A DNA stretch of 64,000 nucleotides from Thalassospira profundimaris. GTDB lineage: Bacteria > Pseudomonadota > Alphaproteobacteria > Rhodospirillales > Thalassospiraceae. The first letter of the stretch is position 1; each line of letters opens with the position of its first letter. This document shows positions 16,441 through 25,186 of the stretch, one piece after another. The stretch covers positions 57,093 through 121,092 of the forward strand of contig NZ_JPWH01000014.1 in assembly GCF_003326755.1 (NCBI RefSeq), given 5' to 3'. The notes under the pieces are model-generated. The model worked only from the letters and a program-made list of their open reading frames with translations, had not been told where the DNA came from and made no database searches. The position numbers and the translations under genes were made by a program.

Positions 16441-17535
16441 ATGGGAACCGATACCCTCAGCCTTCGCGACGACCTGCAAAGCAAAATATCCCTGATCGTG
16501 ACGGGCCTTCGCAACCTGCGTGATGAAGGACAGTTCAACGAACCGAACCTGGACGGAACCGCCGGGGATTATGTCAGTTTTGACAGTTGGGAATGGCCAC
16601 AGGGTGTCGGGCTTTACGGGATTGCACAATTGTGGCTGCAAACCGGTGACGACCAGGCGCGGGAAATTCTGGAAAACTGGTATGAAAAGCAGCTAAAACA
16701 GGGGTTGCCGTCACAAAATGTGAATACGACCGCCCCCATGCTGGCTCTCTCCCTGCTTTGGCAGCAAACCCGGGACCCACGCTGGAAACCCGTACTCGAT
16801 GACTGGGCCAACCGGTTGATCGAGGAAGCCCCGCGCACGGTTTCCGGCGGCTTTCAGCATGATGTATCCGACAAAATCAACAATGGTGAATTGTGGGACG
16901 ATACCCTGTTCATGCTGGCCCTTTTTCTGGCGTCTTATGGTCAGGGGGCCGGGCGCCCGGAACTGGTGGATGAAGCAAAATTCCAGTTTCTGGTTCATAC
17001 GCATTATCTGTGTGAACCTGAAACAGGATTGTGGTTTCACGGCTGGACCTTTGATGGCAACCACAACTTTGCCCGTGCCCGCTGGGCCCGGGGGAATTCC
17101 TGGATTTCAGCCGGTATCCTGGATTTGATCGACCTGGCAGAGCTTGACCCGGCAACCCGCCGGTTCCTGCTTTGGGTCGTCAAGGCACAACTGACGTCGC
17201 TTTTGGAATATCAATGTGAAAGCGGGGCCTGGCGCACCCTGGTGGATGATCCGTCCTCTTACGAGGAAATTTCGGCAACCTCGGCCATCGGTTATGCCCT
17301 GCTCAAGGGCTATCGCCTGGGTCTGGGCCCGGAAAGCTGGAAAGACGCCGGGGACAAAGCCCTTCAGGCCGTGTTGCGCAACATTGATGCTGATGGTGTT
17401 GTCCAGCAGGTGTCCTATGGCACCCGTATGGGGCACGACCTTCAATTCTATAAGGATATTCCGCTGCATCCAACGGGATATGGCCAGTCAATGGCGTTGC
17501 TGTGTCTGGTCGAGGCACTTAATCATATTAACTGA
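16441..17535 (+). CDS. GH105-type unsaturated (rhamno)galacturonyl hydrolase
   Basis: Hydrolyses the 4,5-unsaturated uronic acid from the non-reducing end of oligosaccharides left by polysaccharide lyases. 364 residues, matching YteR/RhiN. The (alpha/alpha)6-barrel motifs are EWPQGVGLYG (51-60), the catalytic Asp in GELWDDTLFM (D153/D154), LWFHGWTFDG, FARARWARGNSWISAG and SATSAIGYALLKG. No signal peptide, so it works in the cytoplasm on imported oligomers. It follows dctP by 50 bases and is closed by a strong terminator. Products rearrange spontaneously to the KduI substrate. Confidence 0.92.
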   Translation: MGTDTLSLRDDLQSKISLIVTGLRNLRDEGQFNEPNLDGTAGDYVSFDSWEWPQGVGLYGIAQLWLQTGDDQAREILENWYEKQLKQGLPSQNVNTTAPMLALSLLWQQTRDPRWKPVLDDWANRLIEEAPRTVSGGFQHDVSDKINNGELWDDTLFMLALFLASYGQGAGRPELVDEAKFQFLVHTHYLCEPETGLWFHGWTFDGNHNFARARWARGNSWISAGILDLIDLAELDPATRRFLLWVVKAQLTSLLEYQCESGAWRTLVDDPSSYEEISATSAIGYALLKGYRLGLGPESWKDAGDKALQAVLRNIDADGVVQQVSYGTRMGHDLQFYKDIPLHPTGYGQSMALLCLVEALNHIN

Positions 17536-17554
17536 TAAAGTTGGTTAATAGGGC

Positions 17555-17593
17555 AAAACGGGCTTGTCAGGGATCCCCCGACAAGCCCGTTTT
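17555..17593. terminator. Bidirectional Rho-independent terminator
   Basis: AAAACGGGCTTGTC (17555-17568) pairs perfectly with GACAAGCCCGTTTT (17580-17593), giving a 14-bp stem with A and T tracts at its ends. It serves the GH105 gene and the convergent serine hydrolase gene, whose stop codon begins at the next base. Confidence 0.9.
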
Positions 17594-18820
17594 TTATTTC
17601 GACAGCCGGTCTGCAATCTGGTTGAACAGGCCGATATTTTCGTCTTCCCGGCCTTCGGGCTCTGGCGTGTAGCTGGCCTTGACGATCACCATATTGTTCG
17701 CCGGATCAACATAAATGAACTGGTGAAACAGGCCAATCGCCGAATAGGCATCCGACCCCGGCAGGGTCCACCATTGATATTGATAGCCAAACGGTTCACC
17801 TTCTGCCGTTGGTTCATATCCTTCATCGGGCACGGTGGCCTCCTGCACCCAGTCAGCCGGGATAACCTGTTTGCCATTGGCCTTGCCGCCATTTAAAAAC
17901 ATCAGGCCAAAACGGGCATGGTCACGCGCGGTGGCGTTTAACCCGGCACCAAAAAACTCCCGCCCGACATTTTCCGGGCCGTCCATCACCCAATAGGCAT
18001 CATTTTCCATACCCGCAGGTTGCCAGAGCTTTTTGGACATATATTCCGCCCCCGTCATGCCCACCACACGTTCGAGCACACAACCCAGCACGCTGGTATC
18101 CAGGGTGGCGTAATTAAAAACAGCGCCGGGCTTGTTGGGGCCGGGTTTGGACTGATTGGCGGCATAATCACACCAGCGATATTTATAACCAACCAGCGAA
18201 TTGTCATGCACCTGTGTCAATTGCGTTTCGCTGCCGAATTTATAAATTTCCTGCCAATCCACGCCAGAGCGCATGCGCAGCAGATCACGGATTGTCGGCC
18301 CGTCATAGCCCGATCCCGCCATTTCGGGCAGGTAATCGGTTACTTTGTCATCCAGGCTTTTAATCAAACCGTCATGCAGCGCCAACCCGATCAGGGTGGA
18401 GACATAGGATTTGGCAACCGAAAAGGTCATGAAGCGGGTATCGGGCGTGCTGCCATTGCGATAGGTTTCATACACAATCGCCCCGTCCTTGACGACGACC
18501 AGCGCATTGGTCGAAATCGCTTCCAGATAATCTTCAAGGCTGACGGTTTTGCCATGCAGATTATAATCACCTTCCAGCGACACCGGCTTTTCCGGAAGCT
18601 GCCAAACATGATCCCCCGCCGCAACCGTACGGGTGGCAAACATCTGATTCATATGCTGAAAGGTCAGAAAATTCAGATCCGGCGAAAACATGTGCGCCCG
18701 GGCATTGATCATGGTTGGTGTCAGCCAGCGTGACGTTTGCTCGGCCGCAAAGCCCGGAACGGCACATGTGGCAATGGCACCGGCAAAGGCCGCCGCCCCC
18801 CATAAACGACGATGTAACAC
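17594..18820 (-). CDS. Exported serine hydrolase of the beta-lactamase (class C / EstB / NylB-like) family
   Basis: 408 residues with a signal peptide (hydrophobic 7-20, cleavage near GFAA at 24-27). The SxxK nucleophile motif is FSVAKS, with S134 and K137, and the YxN-like element is FNYATLD. Family members include esterases, amidases and oligomer hydrolases. GGGAGG lies 9 bases before the GTG at 18820; the TTG at 18859 is less likely. It follows thiolase and feruloyl-CoA synthase on the same strand by 70 bases, so it may release hydroxycinnamates from esters in the periplasm. That role is inferred from position only; a stand-alone hydrolase is possible. Confidence 0.82.
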   Translation of the reverse strand: MLHRRLWGAAAFAGAIATCAVPGFAAEQTSRWLTPTMINARAHMFSPDLNFLTFQHMNQMFATRTVAAGDHVWQLPEKPVSLEGDYNLHGKTVSLEDYLEAISTNALVVVKDGAIVYETYRNGSTPDTRFMTFSVAKSYVSTLIGLALHDGLIKSLDDKVTDYLPEMAGSGYDGPTIRDLLRMRSGVDWQEIYKFGSETQLTQVHDNSLVGYKYRWCDYAANQSKPGPNKPGAVFNYATLDTSVLGCVLERVVGMTGAEYMSKKLWQPAGMENDAYWVMDGPENVGREFFGAGLNATARDHARFGLMFLNGGKANGKQVIPADWVQEATVPDEGYEPTAEGEPFGYQYQWWTLPGSDAYSAIGLFHQFIYVDPANNMVIVKASYTPEPEGREDENIGLFNQIADRLSK

Positions 18821-18890
18821 GATATTGGTCCTCCCGTTTTGGCATTCACGCCCGATCAACCGGACGCACCGCGATAGACAAAAACAAAAA

Positions 18891-20141
18891 TCAGGTAAGC
18901 GCTGCCCGTTCGATCAGCACGGCAATGCCCTGGCCGCCACCAATGCAGGCCGATGCAATGCCAAAGCGCCCGTCACACTGATGCAGCGCGCGGGCCAGCG
19001 TGTTGGTAATGCGCACCCCCGTGGCAGCAAGCGGATGCCCAATGGCAATCGCCCCGCCATTGACATTGACCTTATCCTCGTCCAGTTCCAGTTCGCGAAT
19101 GCAGGCGAGAATTTGCGCACCAAAGGCTTCGTTAATTTCAATCCGGTCGATTTGATCCAGCGTCATATCGGTATGGTCCAGCAGGGCGCGAATGGCCGGG
19201 ACCGGGCCAATGCCCATAATGTCCGGTGGCACGCCCACCGATACACCGGCAATAATGCGCGCCTGCGGGGCAAGATTGTGGGCGCGGGCATAGGCCGCAC
19301 TGCCCAGCACAACTGCCGCCGCGCCATCCACCACGGCGGACGAATTGCCCCCTGTTTGCACCCCGCCAAATGCCGGACGAATTTTTGCCAGAACCTCGTA
19401 GGCGGACGGTTTGATATGGGAATCTGCATCAACCTGCGCGATGTTGCGCGGCAGGCGTATTCCACGATCCGTAAAACCATCAATTGCAAATGTTTCTGTC
19501 GTCACCGGGGTAATTTCGCCCGGCAAAAACCCGGTGTCCCGGGCGCGCACGGCACGCGCAAAGCTGCGCGCGGCAAATTCATCCACCTGTTGCCGGGAAA
19601 TATCGTATTGTTTCGCCAGATTTTCCGCCGTATCGCCCATCGTGCAATTAACCGCCGGGTCCAGCAGCGCCTCCCACAGGAAATCCTTGAATTCCACCTG
19701 CCCCATGCGAAATCCGCTGCGATGGGTATAGGCGGCAACGGGGTTGCGGCTCATGGATTCCGTGCCAACACACAGGGCCAATTGCCCGCGCCCCAGCGAA
19801 ATATGGTCCGCTGCCTGCAAGATCACCTCGATCCCGGTGCCGCAAATGCGTTGCACCAAATGGGCGGGACGATCCACCGGAACACCGGCATAAAGCCCGA
19901 TATGGCGCGGCGTCATATAGGCGTCAAACGATGCCTGGGCCATTGAACCCGCCACGGTAAAATCAATATCGGCGGCACGAACCCCCGCCTGTTCGATGGC
20001 GGCCCGTGCGGCCTTGATGCCAAGGTCAATTGGCGAAATTTTGCCAAAGGCACCGGTATAATCAACAAAGGGAGTTCGCTTGCCGCCCAACAGCCACACA
20101 TCTTCAAATTCGGTGCGCAGTCCTTTCGTAATTCCGGTCAT
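18891..20141 (-). CDS. Thiolase (acetyl-CoA acyltransferase) of the hydroxycinnamate island
   Basis: Cleaves a beta-ketoacyl-CoA with CoA to acetyl-CoA and a shortened acyl-CoA. 416 residues. Nucleophile C100 in RICGTG, general-base region NEAFGAQ, GHPLAATGVRI, and the second catalytic cysteine in SACIGGGQG. ATG 20141 lies one base after the fcs stop codon with AAAGGAAA upstream, so the genes are coupled. With fcs, SDR and crotonase it completes a beta-oxidation cycle on an aryl-propenoyl-CoA, giving an aroyl-CoA. A general fatty-acid thiolase is the alternative, but no acyl-CoA dehydrogenase is nearby. Confidence 0.9.
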   Translation of the reverse strand: MTGITKGLRTEFEDVWLLGGKRTPFVDYTGAFGKISPIDLGIKAARAAIEQAGVRAADIDFTVAGSMAQASFDAYMTPRHIGLYAGVPVDRPAHLVQRICGTGIEVILQAADHISLGRGQLALCVGTESMSRNPVAAYTHRSGFRMGQVEFKDFLWEALLDPAVNCTMGDTAENLAKQYDISRQQVDEFAARSFARAVRARDTGFLPGEITPVTTETFAIDGFTDRGIRLPRNIAQVDADSHIKPSAYEVLAKIRPAFGGVQTGGNSSAVVDGAAAVVLGSAAYARAHNLAPQARIIAGVSVGVPPDIMGIGPVPAIRALLDHTDMTLDQIDRIEINEAFGAQILACIRELELDEDKVNVNGGAIAIGHPLAATGVRITNTLARALHQCDGRFGIASACIGGGQGIAVLIERAALT

Positions 20142-20142
20142 C

Positions 20143-22008
20143 TCAGTTTCCTTTCTGCGCAATCATGACGTGTTCTGGCACTGGCTCCCGGTACAGATCG
20201 GCAACCTTGTCGGCACGGCTGGTCAAAACGGCGCGTTGATTGATCGATCCTTTATCCGTGACTTCATGAGCATCAAGGTCCGGTGATCGATCCAGCAGAA
20301 TGGCGCGGGCCACCAGTTGGGCACTGCCCGTCGCCTTTGACGCCAGTTCGTTCAGTTTTTGCTGGAAATGCGCCAAAACTAACGGATGGGTTGCGATATC
20401 GCGTTCGGATGCGCCATCTGGCAAATCGGGGCACAATTTGCGACAGGCGACAAAATCGGCAAACAGCAATGCACCGATATGATTTTCGTTCAGCCCGGTT
20501 AATACCGCGTCGCGCACATAGGGGGCAAATGTATCGGCAATATTGGCGCGAATGGCGGCAACATGCACCCAGGTACCGGTGGAAAGCTTGAAATCCTCGC
20601 ACACCCGGCCGTCAAACAGAAAACCGCGTTCAATATTGTCGGGATCGACAAATTTCAACGCATCACCAATCAGATAATAACCCTCGTCATCAAAGGATTC
20701 CCGGGTTTTGTCGGGCTGTTTCCAATATCCCGGCGTGATACTGGGCCCGCGCAGGCGCACTTCAAGTTTTTCGCCATTGGGCACCAGTTTGACATCCAGC
20801 CCCACCGCCGGAAGGCCAACACTGGCCGCCTGATCGACCGCCCAGGTGGTGGTAAAGGCAAACGGGGCGGTTTCGGTGGAGCCATAACCCGTTACCATCA
20901 CGATTTTTTCGCCGATGGTATCCAGGGCAATGCGTTCCAGATTGTCCCAAACATATTGCGACAAACCCGCCCCGGCATATTGCATCAGCTTAAGCCGCCG
21001 GAAAAACGAATCACGCAACACCGGATTTTCCTGCAAATGCTGCACCAGCATTTCAAACCCCTTGGGAACATTGAAATACATGGTCGGCGAAATTTCGCAC
21101 AGATTGCGCACGGTTTCAAAAATGCCGTCCGGTGTCGGCTTGCCCTGATCAATATAAAAGCTGCCGCCATTATAAAGAGCGATGCCAAAATTATGATTAC
21201 CACCCGCTGTATGGTTCCAGGGCAGCCAGTCCAGCATCACCGGGGGTTCATCCTGCAAAAAGGCCAGGGTGTGACGCAGCATCATCTGGTTAAAACAGAT
21301 CATGCGTTGCGTGTTGATCACGGCCTTGGGCATTCCGGTAGAGCCCGATGTAAACAGAAACTTGGCAATGGTATCTTCGCCAACACGGGCATTGGCCTGG
21401 TCCACCGCATCCGTCACATCGGTGGCAAGCGCATTTGAAAAGGTATCGACCGCAAATTCCGCCACGCCGTTTTCGACCACCAGAACAGGTGTATGGGCAG
21501 GCACAACAGCCGATAATGCCTTGGCATATTTTGCCCCGTCCTCGACAAAAACCAGGCCCGGTTCCAGCAATTCGCACACATGGCGCAGCTTGGCAAAATC
21601 CTTCGAGATAAGGGAATAAGCCGGAGAAACCGGCGCATAGGGAATGCCGACATACATGGCAGCCAGCGCCAGCAATCCGTGCGCAAGACTGTTGCCCGAC
21701 AGGATCAGAACCGGGCGATCCACCGACAGATCATGATTAAGCAAATATTGTGCAAGCTGGCGAACCTCCTGGCGGGTTTGGCGATAGGTCCGTGTTTGCC
21801 AAGCCCCGGATGAATCCCGGTCAGCCAAAAACACCTGATCGGGTGTGTGTTCGGCCCAATAATCCAGCTTGTCGGTTATGGCGCGCGGGTAGTCATCCGG
21901 TGTTTCACCCGAGCGCAGATAAATTGTGCCGTCGTCTCGCCTTGAAACCGAAACGCGGGTATCCCCCATGCGAACCGGACGCAATCCGGGTTCAGCAATC
22001 ACAGGCAT
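20143..22008 (-). CDS. fcs: Feruloyl-CoA synthase (hydroxycinnamate:CoA ligase)
   Basis: ATP-dependent ligase of 621 residues (ANL superfamily) that activates ferulate, coumarate or a related acid. The phosphate-binding loop FTSGSTGMPKAVINT starts near 219; GYGSTETAPFAFTTTWAVD is the A5 motif; the C-terminal TDKGSINQRAVL carries the conserved lysine and is characteristic of the feruloyl-CoA synthase group. The N-terminal MGDTRVSVSRRDDGTIYLRS is also typical. GGAGG precedes the ATG. It heads the minus-strand operon fcs-thiolase-serine hydrolase and faces two palindromic operators shared with the divergent aldehyde dehydrogenase. Exact acid preference cannot be read. Confidence 0.9.
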   Translation of the reverse strand: MPVIAEPGLRPVRMGDTRVSVSRRDDGTIYLRSGETPDDYPRAITDKLDYWAEHTPDQVFLADRDSSGAWQTRTYRQTRQEVRQLAQYLLNHDLSVDRPVLILSGNSLAHGLLALAAMYVGIPYAPVSPAYSLISKDFAKLRHVCELLEPGLVFVEDGAKYAKALSAVVPAHTPVLVVENGVAEFAVDTFSNALATDVTDAVDQANARVGEDTIAKFLFTSGSTGMPKAVINTQRMICFNQMMLRHTLAFLQDEPPVMLDWLPWNHTAGGNHNFGIALYNGGSFYIDQGKPTPDGIFETVRNLCEISPTMYFNVPKGFEMLVQHLQENPVLRDSFFRRLKLMQYAGAGLSQYVWDNLERIALDTIGEKIVMVTGYGSTETAPFAFTTTWAVDQAASVGLPAVGLDVKLVPNGEKLEVRLRGPSITPGYWKQPDKTRESFDDEGYYLIGDALKFVDPDNIERGFLFDGRVCEDFKLSTGTWVHVAAIRANIADTFAPYVRDAVLTGLNENHIGALLFADFVACRKLCPDLPDGASERDIATHPLVLAHFQQKLNELASKATGSAQLVARAILLDRSPDLDAHEVTDKGSINQRAVLTSRADKVADLYREPVPEHVMIAQKGN

Positions 22009-22038
22009 GATACGTATCCTCCGCTGATCATTTTTTAT

Positions 22039-22057
22039 TTGTTATAATTAATAACAA
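22039..22057. promoter_or_regulatory. Operator copy 1: TTGTTAT-N5-ATAACAA
   Basis: Perfect 7+5+7 palindrome 31 bases upstream of the fcs start codon. The same pattern recurs at 22177 and 25153, all inside the hydroxycinnamate island, so it is a good candidate for the binding site of the MarR protein encoded at 29894. Confidence 0.65.
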
Positions 22058-22176
22058 TAATGAATCATTACAGCAAGCAGAATCTTTCCGACCGGATCAT
22101 CGCGGCCCAAACCAAAGGCTCACAGCGCATTCAAGCACTGCCAGAACGCAAAAATGATGTTGCCTAAAATCTATAA

Positions 22177-22195
22177 CTATTATAATTTATAACAA
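22177..22195. promoter_or_regulatory. Operator copy 2: CTATTAT-N5-ATAACAA
   Basis: Same palindrome with two mismatches in the left arm. It lies mid-way in the fcs/aldehyde dehydrogenase region, 138 bases from copy 1. Confidence 0.55.
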
Positions 22196-22386
22196 TATTG
22201 ACGACCCCGGCATCATTGCCCGATCATAGACACACATATAAAGGTCACGCTTGTCACAAACGAGTGACAGCCTGTGAATCTGTCTTGTGTATCTGGATGT
22301 ATCTGGCACCTCGCAATATCCGCGCACGCCACATGACAATAATGCCGAGAACAACCATAAACCGATAAAAATACCGGGAGGAAAAC

Positions 22387-23859
22387 ATGACCCCAAAAAC
22401 CAAGAGCTTTATCACCCCTGAAAAATGGCAGGGCAAAGTGCTGTTTTCCGACTGGGAAGCGGCAGAGGGCGGTAAAATCGACGTGGCAAATCCGGCAAAC
22501 GGGCAGACGATTGCATCGGTCGGATTTGGCATCAGCACCGACATCACACGCGCCGCAAAAGAAGCCTCTGTTGCGCAGCGGGCCTGGGCCAAAGAACAGC
22601 CTGAAACCCGCAAGGCAATCCTTGATAAAGCCGCAGACCTGCTTGAGGCAAATGCGGAAGAACTGATCCCTTGGATCATGCAGGATTCCGGCTCCACCCG
22701 TATTAAGGCGGGTATCGAGATCGAACATGGTGCGGCCTTTATCCGCCATGCCGCATCGCTTGCAACGCAGCCCATGACCATCCCGCTTCCGGATATGGAA
22801 GGTCGTCCCAATTACGCCCGGCGTGTACCGCATGGCGTGGTTGGCGTTATTTCACCTTTCAATTTCCCGCTGGTATTATCTGTCCGGGCGATTGCCCCCG
22901 CGCTGGCACTTGGCAATGCCGTTGTCCATAAACCCGACCCGCGCACGCCGATTTCCGGGGGCATCATCATTGCCCGAATTTTCGAGGAAGCCGGGCTGCC
23001 GCAGGGGTTGTTGCACATCATTCCCGGTGGTGCCTCGGCAGGTGAAGCCCTGTGCACCACCCCCGACATTGCAATGGTTTCCTTTACCGGGTCCGCCAAT
23101 GCCGGGTCGAGGGTTGGCGAGCTGTGCGGAAAACATCTTAAAAAGGTTCAACTGGAGCTGGGCGGGAAAAACACCCTGATCATTCTCGATGACGCCGACA
23201 TCGCCGTGGCGGCATCAAATGCCGCCTGGGGGGCCTTTTTACATCAGGGGCAAATCTGTATAGCAACAGGCCTTGTCCTGGCGCATGACAGTATCGCCGA
23301 TGAAATTGCCAAAACCCTGGCAACCCGGGCGCAAAAACTTCCGGTCGGGGACCCCCTGTCCGACCAGGTCGCACTGGGGCCGATCATTTCGGATAACCAG
23401 ATCAAAACCATACAGGACATTGTCAATGACGCCGTCAAAAAAGGTGCCCGCCTGCTGACTGGCGGAACCCCGACGGACCGGTTTTACCCGGCAACCGTGC
23501 TGGCAGGTGTAACCCCGGATATGCAGGCCTTTCACAAGGAAATCTTTGGTCCGGTGGCCTGCATTGCTTCCTTTGCGTCCGACGAACAGGCCGTCGAACT
23601 TGCCAATATGTCGGAATACGGGCTGGCGGCCGGTGTGATATCCGGGTCACGCGACCGCGCACTTGAAATTGGCGAACAGCTTAATGTCGGCCATCTCCAT
23701 ATCAATGACCAAACTGTCAATGCCGGGCCATTTGCGCCCTTTGGCGGGCGCGGCAAGTCGGGCAATGGCACACGCATCGGCGGACCGGCCGACATTGCGG
23801 AATTTACCCAATGGCTGTGGGTATCGGTACAGGATGAAGCCACGGCCTATCCTTTTTGA
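22387..23859 (+). CDS. Aryl-aldehyde dehydrogenase (vanillin/benzaldehyde dehydrogenase type)
   Basis: NAD(P)-dependent oxidation of an aromatic aldehyde to the acid, 490 residues. Cofactor and catalytic motifs: ISPFNFPLVLS (155-165), SFTGSANAG (232-240), E257 in QLELGGKN and the nucleophile C291 in GQICIATG. The pattern SISPFNFPLVLSxRxIAPALALGNAVVxKPD-like is shared with benzaldehyde/vanillin dehydrogenases. GGGAGG precedes the ATG. First gene of the plus-strand operon, next to an aryl-alcohol dehydrogenase; together they would feed aromatic alcohols and aldehydes to the acid level. It could also serve a vanillin-forming branch, but the crotonase here does not look like the lyase. Confidence 0.88.
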   Translation: MTPKTKSFITPEKWQGKVLFSDWEAAEGGKIDVANPANGQTIASVGFGISTDITRAAKEASVAQRAWAKEQPETRKAILDKAADLLEANAEELIPWIMQDSGSTRIKAGIEIEHGAAFIRHAASLATQPMTIPLPDMEGRPNYARRVPHGVVGVISPFNFPLVLSVRAIAPALALGNAVVHKPDPRTPISGGIIIARIFEEAGLPQGLLHIIPGGASAGEALCTTPDIAMVSFTGSANAGSRVGELCGKHLKKVQLELGGKNTLIILDDADIAVAASNAAWGAFLHQGQICIATGLVLAHDSIADEIAKTLATRAQKLPVGDPLSDQVALGPIISDNQIKTIQDIVNDAVKKGARLLTGGTPTDRFYPATVLAGVTPDMQAFHKEIFGPVACIASFASDEQAVELANMSEYGLAAGVISGSRDRALEIGEQLNVGHLHINDQTVNAGPFAPFGGRGKSGNGTRIGGPADIAEFTQWLWVSVQDEATAYPF

Positions 23860-23919
23860 GCACCCTTGTTAACCGCACATTACAACAGGCCACAGATAAA
23901 AACATTCGGGAGAAAACAC

Positions 23920-25035
23920 ATGGAAATCCAGGCAGCTGTCGCACGCGAAAAAGGCGGCGACTTTTCAATTGAAACACTGGAAATCGAGGCCCCGCAAGCA
24001 GGCGAAATCCTGGTGCAGGTCGTTGCAACCGGCGTATGCCATACGGATCTGGCGGTTCGGGACGGACATTTGCCCACCCCCCTGCCTGTCGTCCTGGGCC
24101 ATGAGGGGGCCGGTATTGTGAGCCGGGTTGGCGCGGGTGTAACCAAGGTTGCACCTGGCGACCATGTGGTGATGACATTTAATTTCTGCGGGCACTGTCC
24201 AAGCTGCGAAGATAATGCCCCATCCTATTGTTATGAATTCTTCCCGCGCAATTTCTTTGCCACCCGGCCCGATGGCTCCACAGCACTTTCCAATGAAGCA
24301 GGCAGCATTCATGCCAATTTCTTCGGGCAATCATCCTTTGCGACCTATGCCATTTGTCATGAACGCAATATTGTCAAAGTCAGCGACAAAGCCCCGCTGA
24401 AGTTGCTCGGCCCGCTTGCCTGCGGCGTGCAAACCGGTGCCGGTGCGGTAATGAATGCCCTGAAAGTGGGTGCAGGCAAATCCTTTGCCGTTTTTGGCAC
24501 CGGGTCGGTCGGGCTTTCGGCGATCATGGCGGCAAAGGTGGCCCATGCGAAAACCATTATCGCCATCGATACAAATGACCAACGGCTTGATATTGCCAGG
24601 GAACTGGGTGCCTCCCACACCATCAACCCGGAAAAAACCGATACACGCGATGCCATTATGGCAACCCTGGAACATGGTGTTGATTTCGCCCTGGATACCA
24701 CCGGCATCCCGGCGGTGATCCGCACCGCTGTTGAAAGCCTGGCGCCACGCGGCACATGTGGCATTTTGGGGGCGTCGGGACCAGATGCCGAGATTGTTCT
24801 GAATGAAACGCATTTAATGAGCGCAGGGCGCAAACTTGTCGGTATTGTCGAAGGTGATTCCTGCCCCGACAGCTTCATTCCCCACTTGATTGACCTTTAT
24901 CTTCAGGGAAAATTCCCCTTCGACAAGCTGGTGACTTTCTATCCCTTCGCGCAAATCAACAATGCGGTCAGGGATTCCGCAACCGGCACAACCATCAAAC
25001 CCGTCGTTCTGATGGATCATGGCACGCAACCCTGA
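23920..25035 (+). CDS. Zn-dependent aryl-alcohol dehydrogenase
   Basis: Medium-chain alcohol dehydrogenase of 371 residues, NAD-dependent. Catalytic zinc ligands C40 (GVCHTDL) and H61/E62 (GHEGAG); structural zinc site C90, C93, C96, C104. Rossmann motif GTGSVGLSAIMAAK. The FNFCGHCPSC and YEFFPRNFFATRPDGS stretches match the benzyl/coniferyl-alcohol type. ATG 23920 follows GGGAG and is preferred over the frame start at 23866. Its gene lies 60 bases after the aldehyde dehydrogenase. Expected role is interconversion of aromatic alcohol and aldehyde; the exact aromatic substrate is open. Confidence 0.88.
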   Translation: MEIQAAVAREKGGDFSIETLEIEAPQAGEILVQVVATGVCHTDLAVRDGHLPTPLPVVLGHEGAGIVSRVGAGVTKVAPGDHVVMTFNFCGHCPSCEDNAPSYCYEFFPRNFFATRPDGSTALSNEAGSIHANFFGQSSFATYAICHERNIVKVSDKAPLKLLGPLACGVQTGAGAVMNALKVGAGKSFAVFGTGSVGLSAIMAAKVAHAKTIIAIDTNDQRLDIARELGASHTINPEKTDTRDAIMATLEHGVDFALDTTGIPAVIRTAVESLAPRGTCGILGASGPDAEIVLNETHLMSAGRKLVGIVEGDSCPDSFIPHLIDLYLQGKFPFDKLVTFYPFAQINNAVRDSATGTTIKPVVLMDHGTQP

Positions 25036-25086
25036 TTCGGACACGGGCCAAGGCCAGGACCCGGCAAAACATCAGGCGTTATCAAA

Positions 25087-25118
25087 GGGAAAGATGGCCG
25101 ATCAGGGGTGTCTTTCCC
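25087..25118 (+). terminator. Stem-loop after the alcohol dehydrogenase gene
   Basis: GGGAAAGA (25087-25094) pairs with TCTTTCCC (25111-25118). There is no U-run, but it is followed by a new operator, suggesting that transcription is partly reset before the SDR gene. Confidence 0.45.
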
Positions 25119-25152
25119 GGCTTGACCGGGCCAATGTAATGTGTAAATATAA

Positions 25153-25171
25153 TTGTTATAAAAAATAACTA
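25153..25171. promoter_or_regulatory. Operator copy 3: TTGTTAT-N5-ATAACTA
   Basis: Third copy of the 19-bp palindrome (one mismatch), ending 15 bases before the SDR start codon. It indicates a second regulated promoter inside the plus-strand half of the island. Confidence 0.6.
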
Positions 25172-25186
25172 TTTTCGGGTAGGAAA

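Larger units (their letters stand above)
22009..22386. promoter_or_regulatory. Divergent control region fcs / aryl-aldehyde dehydrogenase
   Basis: 378 bases without a gene, strongly AT-rich at 22030-22070 and 22165-22200, where two copies of a 19-bp palindrome lie. The remainder (22200-22386) shows no ORF or hairpin that I can support; it should hold the plus-strand promoter. Confidence 0.6.

Noticed and set aside
18690..19946. Plus-strand ORF of 418 codons
   Set aside because: It lies antisense to the serine hydrolase and thiolase genes, both of which show clear family motifs; its translation is Arg/His/Asn-rich without recognisable domains.
20563..21438. Plus-strand ORF of 291 codons
   Set aside because: Antisense to feruloyl-CoA synthase; composition is that of reverse-complemented coding DNA.
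22387..23859. Naming the aldehyde dehydrogenase vdh
   Set aside because: Benzaldehyde, vanillin and coniferyl aldehyde dehydrogenases share these motifs; without a lyase making vanillin in the island, the specific name is not supported.
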